In this document: piece by piece, positions 49,940-62,283 of the stretch
Position numbering within the stretch: the stretch's first letter is position 1
Layout of the letters: every line of letters starts with the position of its first letter
From: Voacanga thouarsii
Lineage: Eukaryota > Streptophyta > Magnoliopsida > Gentianales > Apocynaceae
Assembly: GCA_026120185.1 (NCBI GenBank)
Contig: JANUWF010002206.1
Coordinates: forward strand, 1-64,000
Length of the DNA: 64,000 bases
Direction of reading: 5' to 3'
Made by a program: the position numbers and the translations under genes
Notes under the pieces: model-generated
What the model saw: only the letters and a program-made list of their open reading frames with translations
Told to the model about the DNA's origin: nothing
Database searches by the model: none

Positions 49940-51212
49940 GCATGGGAAGTATGTCAATATCTAAGGCACTTAAAACACATGATATCCCTGTTCTTTTATG
50001 GCCTCTCCATGGCTTTTCCCTTGTCCTTGTTCCAACCTTCTCTGGGTTATCAATCCTCCCTAGGCTTCCAATCCTCTCTAGGTTTGTTGAAGTCCCTTTG
50101 GAATGGCTTAGGGGCTTCATCCTTTTTAATTAGCATCTTGCTAGTAGTGTTGGGGTTTGGAAGTGGTGGTCTAGTAAATGCCCTCCTCTTTAATTGCCTC
50201 TCAATCTTCATTGCAGAATATACCATATCCTCCAATCGTTCATAGGGGTGCAATTCTACAAAATTGGCAACTTCTCTATTTAAGCCTCCCAAGAACTTTA
50301 CCCTAGAATCCTCATTGATTTGAACTCTCATCAACATTACTTCCATCTCTTTATGGTAATCTTCTATACTCTTGTTCCCTTGCTTGAGTGATTGGAGTAT
50401 TTGGTAAAGATCATTGTAGTAATAGTGTGGTATAAACCTAGCCATCATCATATCTTTCAACAAATTCCAACTAGCCATGGTTTCCATTCCCATTTGTCTC
50501 TTTTGTGCACTAACTTACTCCTACCAAACCAAAGTATACTCCAAAAATCCCAAGATAGCCAATCTCACATTTGACATCTCACTATAGGTATGACTTTCTA
50601 AGAAGATCTCCATCTTGCTCTCTCACTCGAAATATGCTTCGGGGTCACTCTTGCCATAGAATGTGGGCACTTTCAATTTAATGTGGTTCAACTCCCTTTC
50701 CTCATCATTTTCTTCTCTCCTACCTCCTCTATTGCTCCATCCTCTATTGTGTTCCCTAAATGCTTCAACTTGCTCCCCCTCATACTATTCATCAACTCCC
50801 ACAAACTCTCTTTCTAACCCCTTTAGGTTGTTCCCACCATTCCTTCCTTGACCCATACCTCGTCCTCCTCTCATACCATGTCTTCCCTCTCTCATAGGGG
50901 CTTGTTGGAATCCCCCGATAGAGTGCTCATCCCACTCTTCCCCTTGTTGGGCATTTAACGGAGGAGTATGCGCATCACTATCCCCATTCTAGGGTTAGGT
51001 ACTTCAAATTGCTCTTGGCCTCTCTTTTATGCGACAATAGAAAATTGTCCAAGATGATTTATCAATTCTCTTGTTAAGTTTTGAAACCTACTTTGCATAG
51101 TCCTCATCATGGCTTGCAAGTCATCACGCAAAATCGTAGCATCAATTTGTTCTTCTAGAGGTCTACTAGGTCCACTTGGGTTAGGCCTAAAGATCCCTTG
51201 ATCATGGGCCAT
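49940..51212 (-). pseudogene. Element E gag
   Basis: Start MAHDQGIFRPNPSG at 51212; this first segment ends at 51027. The gag core (WNLLKDMMMARFIPHYYYND, QGNKSIEDYHKEME) is in 50050-50493. The knuckle CFKC...HTSHAC lies near 49940-49985 with a TGA inside. The 50500-51026 stretch is frame-broken gag and linker. Confidence 0.82.
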
Positions 51213-52086
51213 GGTGGTGGAATATTTACTTATTTATATCTGCAAAACAAAAGAGATTAGAAAGAAAAATAGGCGCTCACTTCATTTCCTTGCATGTTGG
51301 CTCTTAAAGGTTGGCCACTCTACGCTCGTGTTTGCTCCCGTAGGCTCTTTTACTAATAGGCTCACCCTCTTGCCTTTTTTTCAATACTCAAGCCTTCTTG
51401 TTCAATCCCAATTCTCCCCTATAGCTAAAGATTTAGTCTAACTTAGTGAATCACACAAATCAATGGATTTTTCCAATTAGGGGGTCTTAGGGGAATTTCA
51501 ACAAACACTTGTTGGGCACCTCAAGCAAACAAGTTTTAATTCAAGAATTTCAAAAAATATGGACTCAATCAACATAAGAACAAACACTTCTAACTAAGAA
51601 ATAAACAAGAGTTAGCAAGAACAAAGAAACAAGAACAACTAGAATTAGGATTATAAGAACAAGATGATCACAAGTGTGCACTAGTGAAGTTAAGTTCAAT
51701 GAGCATGGAATTCAACAATAGAGTGATATACTAAGTCCCAATATCCCAAGGAATGAAAATTAAGAATCAAAGTTTCCAACTATAGCCAAAAGCATTCTCA
51801 TAGAACATTTATCAAACATCTTGGTTGCAATCCCATTACTTACGAACAACCAACATTTTTACCTATATTCAAGCCAATTTTCACCACAAACATAAGAAAA
51901 ATTTGTTCCCAACGATTATATTAACATCAAGAAGCAATTTTTCTAAAGAAAAATTAAGGTATAACAAATATTTCATAACCTTTTTGGAGCATGTTTTTAA
52001 GTTATGGGATTTCTCTTGATTTTCTTCAATTTTTTAGGGCTCATTTTCTTACTTCTAAGCTTTGATTGGAATCAAAGCCTTCCTCA
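51213..52086. other. Element E leader
   Basis: AT-rich untranslated sequence between PBS and gag; no gene recognised. Confidence 0.65.
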
Positions 52087-52098
52087 CTCTGATACCAA
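52087..52098 (-). other. Primer-binding site of element E (initiator tRNA-Met)
   Basis: Minus-strand TTGGTATCAGAG followed by TGAGG, a few bases after an LTR end ATATCA. Confidence 0.88.
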
Positions 52099-52103
52099 CC
52101 CTT

Positions 52104-52863
52104 TGATATGATCTTGAGTGGGTTTTTTCTTGGTATTGTGGGTGGTTTAGTTGATTATAGTTTAGCTCTTCCCACGGGACTAAAACAGTGAATTTATTGA
52201 GATAAAAAGGAGAAATTAAACTAACAACCTACCCTTTATCATACCCTTGAAGAACTAGGCTTCAAAAATCCTAAAAAAATAGTAGAAAGTTCTACTATAT
52301 TCTCACCCCAATATCCTTGAAGCAACAAAGGCAAACAAGAACAAAAAGAATAGAGAATATAGGCACCCAAGTAATGGAATTCAAACAAACCTTAGAAGAG
52401 CAAAGCAACTAAGACCTATTGAAAGAAACCAGATTGGATTATCCAAAAGATTTTATAGACTTATTTATAAGGAGGACTAAGCCTTAAGCATGGTCTTGAA
52501 CAAGAAGAACAAGGAGGCTAGGGCCTCTCAAGATTGTCTCTTCAAATTTGAACAAAGTGTGTGAATTATGTTGTCAAATCACTAAAAGTTGTATTTATAC
52601 TACCTTAACCCTAGCTAAGTAATCCCTGAGGTTCTAATACAATTTATGGCCTTAATAGGTCTTTACAAAACATTTAAAATAGAGGAAAACTGGAGAAAAT
52701 ATAAAAAATGTATGGCTGCCCAGGTTGGAGCCGGCGCAGGCTAGGGCTCTTGAGTTAACGCCGGTTATGCGTTGTGTTTGGCCCGTCGTTGTGTAGGTTG
52801 AAGTCAGCGCCGGTTCGGCTGCTTGGATCGGCGCCGGTTGTCCTCTGGAAGGCCACTTTTTGA
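52104..52863 (-). repeat. Element E 5' LTR (right limit uncertain)
   Basis: Its 3' end (minus) is CATATCA at 52104. The TATA box GTATAAATAC lies at 52591-52600 (minus) with a plausible transcribed leader after it. The LTR start is not clear: no obvious PPT is seen, and the limit lies between about 52680 and 52863, where the upstream coding tail stops. Two GC-rich cassettes lie at 52722-52850. Confidence 0.65.
52722..52850 (-). repeat. Two GC-rich paired-core cassettes near element E LTR
   Basis: Unit a has AGCCGGCGCAGGCT and AACGCCGGTT; unit b has GTCAGCGCCGGTT and ATCGGCGCCGGTT (plus strand). The core-spacer-core layout matches copia D and element G. Confidence 0.7.
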
Positions 52864-53150
52864 TCAAATTTCGTCCGTTTTTGTTGCCGACTTGAGTTTT
52901 TGTTGGGGTCCTTCTTGGATAGTCATCGAAATGAACTCTTGACTGGCTTCCTCAACCTTCCAACCCTCTTCCATCCTCAAGCATGATTTTATGAGCAATT
53001 GAAAATCATCTTGAAGCTTTTTGGTCCTAGATCTTGTCATCGGTCCTTGTCCTTGCACAGTCACGCCTCCCCCTCCTTGATCTTGACCTTCATGATTAAG
53101 CGGGGTCCTATCAGCCTCAGATATTAAGAAAGGGTTCTCCAATATGAAAT
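52864..53150 (-). pseudogene. Second E-family pol C-terminal tail
   Basis: Carries GGGGVTVQGQGPMTRSRTKK and is nearly identical to 22460-22600 of element E. It stops at 52864-52866, just before the LTR. It lies on the upstream side of the E LTR, so that LTR has E-family internal sequence on both sides. Confidence 0.82.
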
Positions 53151-55578
53151 TATCCTTCACAAAGCTATGGAAACCTTCTTGAAGCTTCTTGATCCTTGCC
53201 CTTGTTATTCACCCTTGAATGCTTGGTTAAATGAGTATTCTCCCTTCTTGTGGTGATCTTCATGGGGTAGATTCCTATATTTTTCCCTTTTTGAAAAGGA
53301 TATGTCATCAAATTATCTCTATCACCTTCATGAAAAAGGAGAAAGGTCACTAACATTAAATGAAGTACTAATATTATACTCACCAAGTAAATTAATCTTG
53401 TAAGCCTTATCCCTAATCTTTTATGCAACACTTGAAAAAGACCATCACTTCTTAGGTTAGGCTGGGATTTTCATTTTATTAGGAATCTTTCTTTGCAAAA
53501 GTAAACATGCACCCAATTTCTGGACTCAAAGGTCTCCTTGCATATTTAGTTGTACTTCAAAATTATTTCTTTATTCTTCTACTTAATGTTAGCCTTGATT
53601 TGCTCATGTAGTGTCTTTATCTTCTCATGTTTTTTCTGAGTGAGACTCAAATGATTACCGCTTTGCAGAGAAACCAAATCTAATGAAGTGAGTGGGTTAA
53701 AACCATAAAGATTTCAAAAAGGGAATGGGAAGTTGTCGAGTGAATAGTTGATTATAGGTAAACTTAATATGTGCAAACGATCTTCCCAAATCTTCAAGTT
53801 TTTCTTCATGATGCTCAAATGTTGGGTGAGTATGCGTTGACCACCTCCATTTGGCCATTAATTTGTGTGGAAAGTCATAGAAAATAAGAGATTAGTTCCA
53901 TGTTTGTGCCATAAGGCTCTCCAAAAATGAATAAGAAATTTAGAATTCCTATCGACGATAATATGCTTCGAATCTAATAAAATAAATAAATCTATAATAT
54001 ACGAGGTATCATTAGACTTAGAACAAGGTATAAAATGTGTTACCTTTCAAAATCAATCAACAACTACAAAGATAGAATCTTTACCCCATTTAGTACTAGG
54101 TAAGCCCAAAATAAACTCCATAAAAATGCCAACCTAAGGTATAGTTGGAGTGGGTAAAAGAGTATATAAAGCATGAGATAGGGACCTAGACATTGCTTTT
54201 CTACAAGTGACTCATTACTCATAAATATTTCTCAATATCCATCCTCATCTTCGGTCAAAAGAAATGTTCTTAAAGAATGTCAAAGTCTTAGAAATACTAA
54301 ATGTCCTATTAGGCCTTTCCTATGTTGCTTTTAACAAATAACGTTCTAATAGAAATCCATTGGCAAATAAAGTTTTCCATCCTTAAATAAGAAGCCTTCA
54401 TGCCTATAAAACTTATCAAAAAACACATTTCTCACAAATATGAAAGATCTCTCCAAACTCCTTATCATGTGCATATAATTCTATCATGAATTCAAATATA
54501 AGAATTCTAGTATTTAAAGAGTTAAGAAGTGCATTTCTTCTTGAAAGAGCATCTACCACAATAATTTCATTACTTTTCTTATACTTGATGATGTAAAGAA
54601 AGGCTACGACGTATTTTGACCACTTAGCATGTTTCTTGTTAAACTTTTGTTGTCCTTTCTAGTACTTTAGGGACTCATGATCGGTGTGTATAAAAAATTC
54701 TTTGGTAAGAGATAAAATTGCCAATGATTAAGAGTCCTCACCAAGGTATAGATTTCCTTATTATATGTAGACTAGTTAAAGGCTATCTTGAAAGGCTTTT
54801 TATTAAAATAAGATATTAGCTTTTGGTCTTCGGTTAGCATCGCAGTAATTACAACTCTAATAGTATTACACTCTACTTTAAAGGCTTTTTCAAAGTTTAG
54901 CATGGAAAGAATTAAGGTTGCCTCAATTTCTCTTTAAAGGTATTGAAAGTTTTCTATTAGTTTTCCTCCCACCTAAACCCAACCAATTTCTTCACAATTT
55001 CAATCAATGAGGTAGCTAAAATGGTAAAGTTTTTTATGAAACTACTATAAAAACTAGTTAGCCCATGAAAAATATGCATTCTGGTTATGGTAGAAGGTGC
55101 TCACGATTCTTGGATAGCATTAATCTCCCCTTTATCAACTTCAATCCTATGAGTAGTCACAAACATAACCAGGGAAAATGATTTTCTCTAAGCAAAATGA
55201 ATATTTTTCAAAATTTGCATAAAGCTTTTCCATATGAAGGAAAACAAGAACAATTCTTAGATGACCAACAAGAACTTCATAAGATTTGAGATAAATCAAA
55301 ATGTCACTAAAGTAGACAATCGCATATTTACCAACGAAGCCCCTTAATATATGATGCATCAATCTCATAAAAGTACAAGGAGCATTTGACCAACTAAAAG
55401 GCATAACAAACTAAACATACAACCGTTGTTTAGCTTTAAAAGCTATTTTCCACTCATTCTCCATCCCTAATCCTAATTTAATGATTATTCAATTTGAAAT
55501 CAATTTTTAAAAACACATTAGCTCTATGCAATTCATCAAATAAATCATCTAGTCTAGCAATATAATAATCATAATATC
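53151..55578 (-). pseudogene. Gypsy remnant F
   Basis: Decayed minus-strand pol of a related but distinct gypsy family. Integrase C-terminal and core sequences (about 53460-54080, many stops), RNase H (about 54560-54900) and RT at 55147-55404, where the catalytic YFDD reads YFSD. It has its own tail motif (GKDQEASRRFP, 53165-53431 frame) before the E-type tail begins. Cut on the right by element G at 55579. Confidence 0.78.
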
Positions 55579-57102
55579 TGATGTGTTTGAATTTGGGTAT
55601 ACAAAATTATATAAAAATAAGCACATTCCTAATTAAGTTTAAATTAAAACATTAACCTCAAATTACACATATGAGTAAGCGTACTCATCATTAAGCATAG
55701 CATATGGTTTAAAACGAGTGTAGATCCTCAAGGAACAAGTATGCCGTAATCACTTTCCTTTCATTGTTTAATCGACTCAATAAAATGAAAAAGAATAAAA
55801 AATAAAATAATATATGCATGTCAAGGATGGAGAATTATGTAACTCAAACCATTATTTTGGCAAACATGACTTTACAGTACGTAGCCATTATCATAACTAA
55901 TCATTCTCTTGGCATCATAAAGGATTAAGATAGATTCACTTCATTTTTAATCCATGAAATCACTATCTTTTAGACAAATTAGCATCACATATTCTGGCTC
56001 AACTAATTCACCCAAAAGATGCATTAAACACAATCTTTGATTAAATCTCCATATCCTGGCAAACTTAAAACATGATAACCAATGAATCCATATTCTGGCA
56101 TACATCAGTTAACCTCTAATTACCCAGTTCTTAGCAATTAACCCATTTTTCAAGCAAGTTAATAGACAACAAATATGAAATTAATGAATTAAAACCACCA
56201 TCAACCTTTTTTCCAAGCAAGTTAATAGAAGAAACAACAAATTAATCTCGTAATCAACATAAGCAATTAAAAACCAAGAACAACAATCAATTAATCAAAA
56301 AATCAAAGTAACTGAAAAAATCATAAATACCTAAAATGATGATAAATTACAATAAAACAATTAATACATCATTTTTCAAAAAAGGAAAACAAAGTTAAAA
56401 AGAAAGCGCTTATAGACAAGCCTTCTTCTTCTTCTTTCGTAGACCCTCTTCTACAATCCTCTTTGATTTAAGTGAATTCCACCTTCAATTTGAGTGATTT
56501 GATGTTTTGATCCATGAATTTCCCTATTTTCCTTGTGTTTTCCCTCTATTTATAGGCTATAGAAGTGCCTAAATTCGTCATTGTAGGGTTTCTGGCCAAA
56601 TAGATTAGAAAAATACTAAAAATCTGCAAATTGCAAAAAAAAACACGCACAAAAATTGAGGCACCACCTCAGTACTACTGCACAGCCAGCACTACTTGTC
56701 CTGCCTAGGGCTGGCACCGGCTATGTTCTACTTCTCCATCCGTTCACCGATTTTTCTTGATTTTCACCATAATTCTTCTAGGCTACAGCCGGTGCCGCCT
56801 CTGAGATCCTAACTGGTGTCGGCTATGTTCTGTTTAGCTCTATTTCATCAATTTTTATCGCCTTGATTTACGTGCCAACAGCACGTGGTCGGCGCCGATT
56901 CTCCTGTTCTGTCCTACGCCGCCTCTATTCTATTTAGCAATGTTTTTGCCTTATTTTACCCCTAAAATCTAAAATAATGTACAAAATACATTTTCAATGG
57001 TAAAATCTCAAATATGAAGGAATATGACCAATTATTGAACAAAACGTATAACAAAATAGCCTCAAATAACTAGGAAATTGATGACTAATTTAGGCCCTAT
57101 CA
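55579..57102 (-). repeat. Element G 3' LTR (1524 bp)
   Basis: Minus strand TGATAGGGCC to AAACACATCA. TATA box at about 56546-56554 (minus, TATAAATAG). Three GC-rich cassettes at 56681-56931. The PPT lies immediately to the right. The 1.5-kb sequence recurs inverted at 59207-60721. Confidence 0.88.
56681..56931 (-). repeat. Three GC-rich paired-core cassettes in G 3' LTR
   Basis: Units at 56681-56729, 56785-56833 and 56882-56931, about 100 nt apart. Sense-strand unit 1 starts AGAACATAGCCGGTGCC, closely matching AGAACAGAGCCGGCGCC-type sequence in the copia D leader. A further palindrome GAGGCACCACCTC lies at 56659. Confidence 0.72.
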
Positions 57103-57116
57103 CATTCCCCCATACT
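57103..57116 (-). other. Polypurine tract of element G
   Basis: Minus AGTATGGGGGAATG abuts the LTR start TGATAGGG. A similar AAGTATGGGGGAGTT lies at about 58465-58480. Confidence 0.82.
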
Positions 57117-58639
57117 TAGCTCTTTCTTTGTCCTCAAGCAAAGTATCAAAGATAATTAGAAAAACATAAGTTTTTTTACAAAATTACTCAATCAATTTCA
57201 AAACAATATTTGCAATGCTTTTTTTATTCAAGACAACAAAACATTTGCTACTATATCTTTCATAACAAATGCAAGACTTGTGTAAGTGAAGAATGATTAG
57301 TAGAACCATCCCAACACTTAACATCATTCTCAAACCATTGGAAATATGTTAGTTCAAAAGAATATGCATTCCATAAGCTCACTTTTCATACACTCTCTCC
57401 ACTAATCCGAGACATATCATGATTCTACTTAGGTCAAGTAGGACTTTTAAGCTTATAATGTAAGGCTAAAGGGTTTGTAATGTAGCTGTCAAATGAAGGA
57501 TATAGGAAATTAAATATCAAAGATGATGAGAGTTTGCTAGAATAGGATAAACAAAATGTACCAATAGATTCCAAACTTATCTTGCTCTCTTATCATAAAA
57601 TCAATCAAAAACCCATAACCTTGTATAGCAATCATATTACAGTTTAAGCAAATCTTGCATTATTTTCATCCATAATTCTCAACTCATCAATCATATTGCA
57701 CAAGATCATCAAAATTTTAACAATTCTTATCCCAGCTCAACCACATTCTTCCTGTGCTCTTCTTTTCTTTTTTCTTCTTCTTTTCAAATGTTGCTTTTTT
57801 TTTTCTCAGTTTTTTTCAACATTTTCTAGCATCTTTTTGTTTTTCTCAATCTTTCTTTTTCTTTTTCTTTTCTCTTCTCCTTCCACAACTCCAACTCAAC
57901 ACATGATGCATGACTGAAAGTAACAAGTCATGACATTTACACAAGCATTTTCCTTCATCATTCTTCTACTTGTACTTTTATCCATCAAGAGCGATCAAAG
58001 ATTTGGAAGGTAAATCAAACTCTCAAAAAGAAGTAATGGACAAAGTAAGATAATGGGTTTAAGAAAGAAATTAACAATTTAAGCTCAAAATAGGCACTAG
58101 GGATAATATCAAATAGGTAGGCTTGAAAAGCTCAAACTATCCAAAAAAGGCCTATTACAGTCATCCCTAAGTTAAATCATGAATATCTTTCTTATTTTGC
58201 CTCAAGAGGTATTCAAGTAAGTTATAGAATGCTCAATGAATTTTAGTAGAAAAACAGGTTTAAGAACAATGTAAAGCATTTGATTAAGAACCACTTAGTC
58301 CAAGTGCATGCAGAAAGTTATGCATATGCCACAAATGATATAGAACGTATGTTCTATGACCTAGCACAAAGACATGCATTAAAAATTTTGAAAATTTTGC
58401 TCAAATTTCTATTCTAAAGAATTTCAAGAAGAATGAAGCATAGAAGAATTCCCATTCTAACAACTCCCCCATACTTAAACTGGATATTGTCCTCAATGGC
58501 CAAACAAATAAAGCAAGGAAATAATGCCATGGGACTAAAAAATAAAGGGGAAAAGAGAAGAAAGAAAATACTTCCATTACATTATGCATTCTCCTACAAA
58601 AGAGTGGAATTCCAATAGGAAGGAGTATTATCGAAGTGC
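57117..58639. other. Element G 3' noncoding region
   Basis: AT-rich sequence between the end of the G protein frame and the PPT. It holds pyrimidine-rich runs (57750-57900) and the second PPT-like motif. Small hydrophobic frames (57696-57917, 58401-58673) come from T/C-rich composition. No pol sequence is recognised. Confidence 0.6.
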
Positions 58640-59201
58640 CTAGAAAGAAAAATACACACAAGAAACACACCAAAGCATAAAAACTAGAAAAGAAAAATAA
58701 ACCAAAAAGTAAGGAAAATAGTACGAAAAAGAAAAGTACAAGAAATAATGAGAAGATGTCATGAAAATATAAAGGAAAAAGAAAGTGACATGTAGGAACA
58801 AGGGCAGAAAAATCATCTCAATCCTCCCCATCATCATCATTAGGTGCTGAAGTGCCATCACCACCATAGGGTCCCGGAAAATGTGCATCCACTCAGTCCA
58901 TTGTTGCTCCATAATAGTCTGCCTCCGGGCAATGTCATTAATGGAGTCCTGCATGTGTAGCAACATCTCTATCTGCTGAGCTAGCTGTCCTATCACCGCA
59001 GTCTTAAAGTCAGTCCTTGGTTGGGACTGTGAACTACTGGCTCGTGCTTGTGATAGTGGTGTTAGGTGCTCCTCCTCCACAAGTGGTGGCTAAACTTGGT
59101 CGGGATACTTGACCTTATAGGAAGTTAGCCATTTCTTCATCTCCTGGCTATATTTGTACCCACAGCTCATCAATGTTTGCTCCATGACTAGATCATGCTT
59201 A

Positions 59202-59206
59202 GTGGT
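59202..59206. repeat. Target-site duplication of solo LTR in G (left copy)
   Basis: GTGGT here and at 60722-60726. Confidence 0.88.
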
Positions 59207-60721
59207 TGATAGGGCCTAAACTAGTCATATATTTCCTAGTTATTTGAGGCTCTTTTGTGATACATTTTGTTCAATAACTGGTCATATTCCTTCATATTTG
59301 AGATTTTACCCTTGAAATGGTATTTTGTGCATTATTTCAGATTTTACTGGTAAAATAAGACAAAAACATTGCAAAATAGAATAGAGGCGGAGCTGGCCAG
59401 GACAGGGGAACCAGCGCCGGCCACATGCTACTGGCACGCACTTTGAGATGACCAAAATCGGTGAAACAGAGTGGAAGAGAATAGAACTGGTGCCGGCTGC
59501 ACTATGGAAGGGTTGGTGTTAATATCAAGAAAAATCAGTGAACAAACGGAGAAACAAACCACAACCAGCACTGCCCCTAGGTAGGATAGGCGGTGCCGGT
59601 TGTGCCCTTATGCTGAGGCGGTGCCTCGATTTTCATACGCATTTTTTCTCAATTTGCAGAGTTTTAGTATCTTCTTACTTCTAGTCGGATAGAAACCCTA
59701 GAGGAACGATTTTAGGCATTTCTTAAGCCTATAAATAGAGGGAAAATACAAGGAAATAAAGAGAGGATTCACAGATCAAAATAGAAAATCACTCAAATTA
59801 AAGAAGGAACTCTTTAGATTAATGAGACTTGTACAAGAGGGTCTAGAAGGAAGAAGAATGAGGCTTGTCTATGAGTGCTTTCTTATAACTTTGTTTTCTT
59901 TTTCTTCAACAATGATGTATTAATTGTTTTATTGTAATTCACATTATTTTAGGTATTCATGATTGTTAGATGTACTTTGATCTTTTTATTAATTGATTAT
60001 TATTCTTGGTATTTAATTACTTGTGCTAATTACGAGATTAATCGATTGTTTCTTTCCATTAACTTGCTTAGAAAAAAGGTTGATGGTTGTCTCATTTCAT
60101 TAATTTCATATTTGTTGTTTCTTAACTTACTTGGAAAATGGGTTAATTGCTAAGAACTAGGTAATTAAAGGTTAATTGATGTCTGCTAGGATATGGATTA
60201 ATTGATTAATTTCATGCTTTAAATTTGCCAGGATATGGAAATTTAATCAAGGATTATGTATAATACATCTTTTAGGTGAATTAGTTGAGATAGGATATGT
60301 GATGCTAATTTGTCTGAAAATAGTGATTTCGTGGATTGGAAAATAAGTGAATCTATCTTAATCCATCATTATGCCAAGAAAATGATTAGTTATGATCATG
60401 ATTGGGTACTTTAAGATCATGTTTGTCAAAATAATGATTTAAGTTACATAATTCTCCATCCTTGACATGTATATATTCTTTTAATTTATTTTATTTTTAT
60501 TTTTATTTTTTTTCACTTTATTGATTCTGTTAAACAATGAAAGAAAAGTGATTAATGCATACTTATTCCTGGAGGATCGACACTCATTTTAAACCCTATG
60601 CTATGCTTAATGGTGAGTACATTTGCTTATATGTGTAATTTGGGGTTAACGTTTTAATTTAAACTTGATTGGGAATGTGCTTATTTTTATATGACTTTTA
60701 TACCCAAATTTAAACACATAA
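59207..60721 (+). mobile_element. Solo LTR of the G family, plus orientation (1515 bp)
   Basis: TGATAGGGCC to ACACATAA (last C mutated). TATA box TATAAATA at 59730-59737. Three GC-rich cassettes at 59380-59601. It is inverted relative to the resident G LTR at 55579-57102. The frame at 59959-60153 is not credible as a gene. Confidence 0.9.
59380..59601 (+). repeat. Three GC-rich paired-core cassettes in solo G LTR
   Basis: Units at 59380-59425 (AACCAGCGCCGGCC core), 59482-59520 (ACTGGTGCCGGCT) and 59562-59601 (GGCGGTGCCGGTT), plus palindrome GAGGCGGTGCCTC at 59614. The unit order is the same as in 56681-56931 but the cores have diverged. Confidence 0.7.
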
Positions 60722-61197
60722 GTGGTAGTCTTCGTCAATTCCCCCTCAGTACTAATACCAAAATCGCTAAGAATTTTCATGATTACGAGAGGGAAGACAA
60801 AGGCTTTGGTCGAGAGACGATGATGAACTACATCCCAAATGGATTGTATGATCAATAGGGCAAGTGGGATAGGCTAAGTGGTCATCATCCTATGCAAGAT
60901 GTATATATCAATAGTGTAGGCCTCATTGAATCCATTGGCTCGGGGTACGACATTAAAAGCAAACATGTAGACTAGAGCCCAAAAGTTGGCAGCAAGATCA
61001 TTGTTAGAGTAGAAGCTATTGGCTTGGAAAGCATTTCTCTTGTGTAACCCTAGGGTCGCTCCTGTTCTACTGGCATCCCAATTAGGATTAAAAAGAATCT
61101 TTTGATGATTAGTATCTATCCCTAGCCAAGAATCATCCTCATACACATTGAGAAGAGTAGTTAAATGGTTTCATGTGATGATAATAGGGGTTCCTTT

Positions 61198-62283
61198 TGT
61201 TGGGTATCTCTCACATATCATATATGGCACAACGAAAAATTAAAAATGAGATACCATCCCGAGACATGTATACTTGTGGAAAACAAGACATAAAGAGAAC
61301 AAAGGTAACAACTTTACCTTTCTTTGAGCGTTTGAAAAATAAAATTTTTCTTGTTCAAGTCTGAGGCGCGATCCAACAATCCTCTTGATCAAACACTACG
61401 AGAGTTGAATGTTCAACCACTATAATCAGAGTATGTGATTACCTCTAACAGAAATCCACACAGAGGATCACACTCAAGCACTAAGATGTTTATGCGCTAG
61501 CAGAAACCAAGGTGACGGCTAGGGTTAGGGTTTTTCGTTTCCTCTTTGCTGAATAAAAACGAGGGAGAAGAGAAGGTTTGGAGATGTTATTTTTTTGGCG
61601 TAGATTTCTCACAAGCTGGGGTTTTGTGTGTGTCTCACACATATCATGAAAAACATGCTGAAATTACTCCATCTCAGGATTCTAAAACAATTAGAATTTT
61701 CTAATTGTAATTGGAAACATTAAGTTCTCACAATTATAACCTGGACCATAAATTACAACTAATTATAATTTGGCCACAACAACTTCTCTTCCTTGCAATT
61801 AACCCCATTATGTTATCAAATAACATCTTGAGTATATAATTCTCTATTGTGTGTAACCTATTAGGTTTCCCAATCAATTGGTACCGAATATGAATTAATC
61901 CAAACGTCTTTGAGATTAATAATCCATAATTAATTAGAATTAATCAAATTAATTCTAATCGTGATTAGTTTATTAATTCATTAATTAATAAACTCATATT
62001 CCCAAATCATGAGCGGTATCTAGCAACACATCATGACCACCCAAGAGTCGAAGAAGTCAAGTGGCTTGACATGAACCATTTAATAACAAACTACAGTGCA
62101 ATTAACTCCTTTCATAATACAATATCTCATTCGGTTCGGAGTACGGAATTAGTGCCAACTCCCTCCAGAATATATATTAATTCTAGCCCGAATATAATAG
62201 TACTTGTACCAGGAACCCACTACTCTAGATGTGTATTAATTGGAACTATTTTCAATACACAGTCGCCTTGGCCAAGGACTTCC
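61198..62283 (-). repeat. Copia LTR of the D family, truncated
   Basis: Begins TGTTGGGTATCTC, the reverse complement of the D LTR end, and stays collinear with about 24770-25834 (inverted) until cut at 62283 by a Tekay LTR. It interrupts element G on the left. Whether it is a solo LTR or part of a full element cannot be seen. Confidence 0.88.

Larger units (their letters stand above)
58640..61146 (-). pseudogene. Element G protein (Athila-like plant retroelement ORF), split by solo LTR
   Basis: Pieces read on the minus strand: 61146-60874 (NDLAANFWALVYMFAFNVVP), 60855-60727 (RLSTKAFVFPLVIMKILSDF), then after the solo LTR 59206-58640 (a tail with QLAQQIEMLLHMQDSINDI, predicted coiled coil). 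The N-terminal pieces resemble the conserved domain often annotated as a putative plant transposon protein in Athila-like and non-autonomous gypsy elements. Function unknown. Stops lie near 60870 and 59092. No gag, protease or RT is visible in what remains of G. Confidence 0.5.

Noticed and set aside
56681..56931. Evenly spaced GC-rich units resembling a CRISPR or tandem satellite array
   Set aside because: Units are diverged, only three, in a eukaryotic LTR, and repeated in the sister LTR.
57696..57917. Hydrophobic, Phe-rich small ORF that could look like a membrane peptide
   Set aside because: Arises from a T/C-rich tract in the noncoding 3' region of G; no conserved start context.
59207..60721. 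Solo LTR as the true 5' LTR of element G
   Set aside because: Opposite orientation to the 3' LTR, own TSD GTGGT, and it interrupts the G reading frame.
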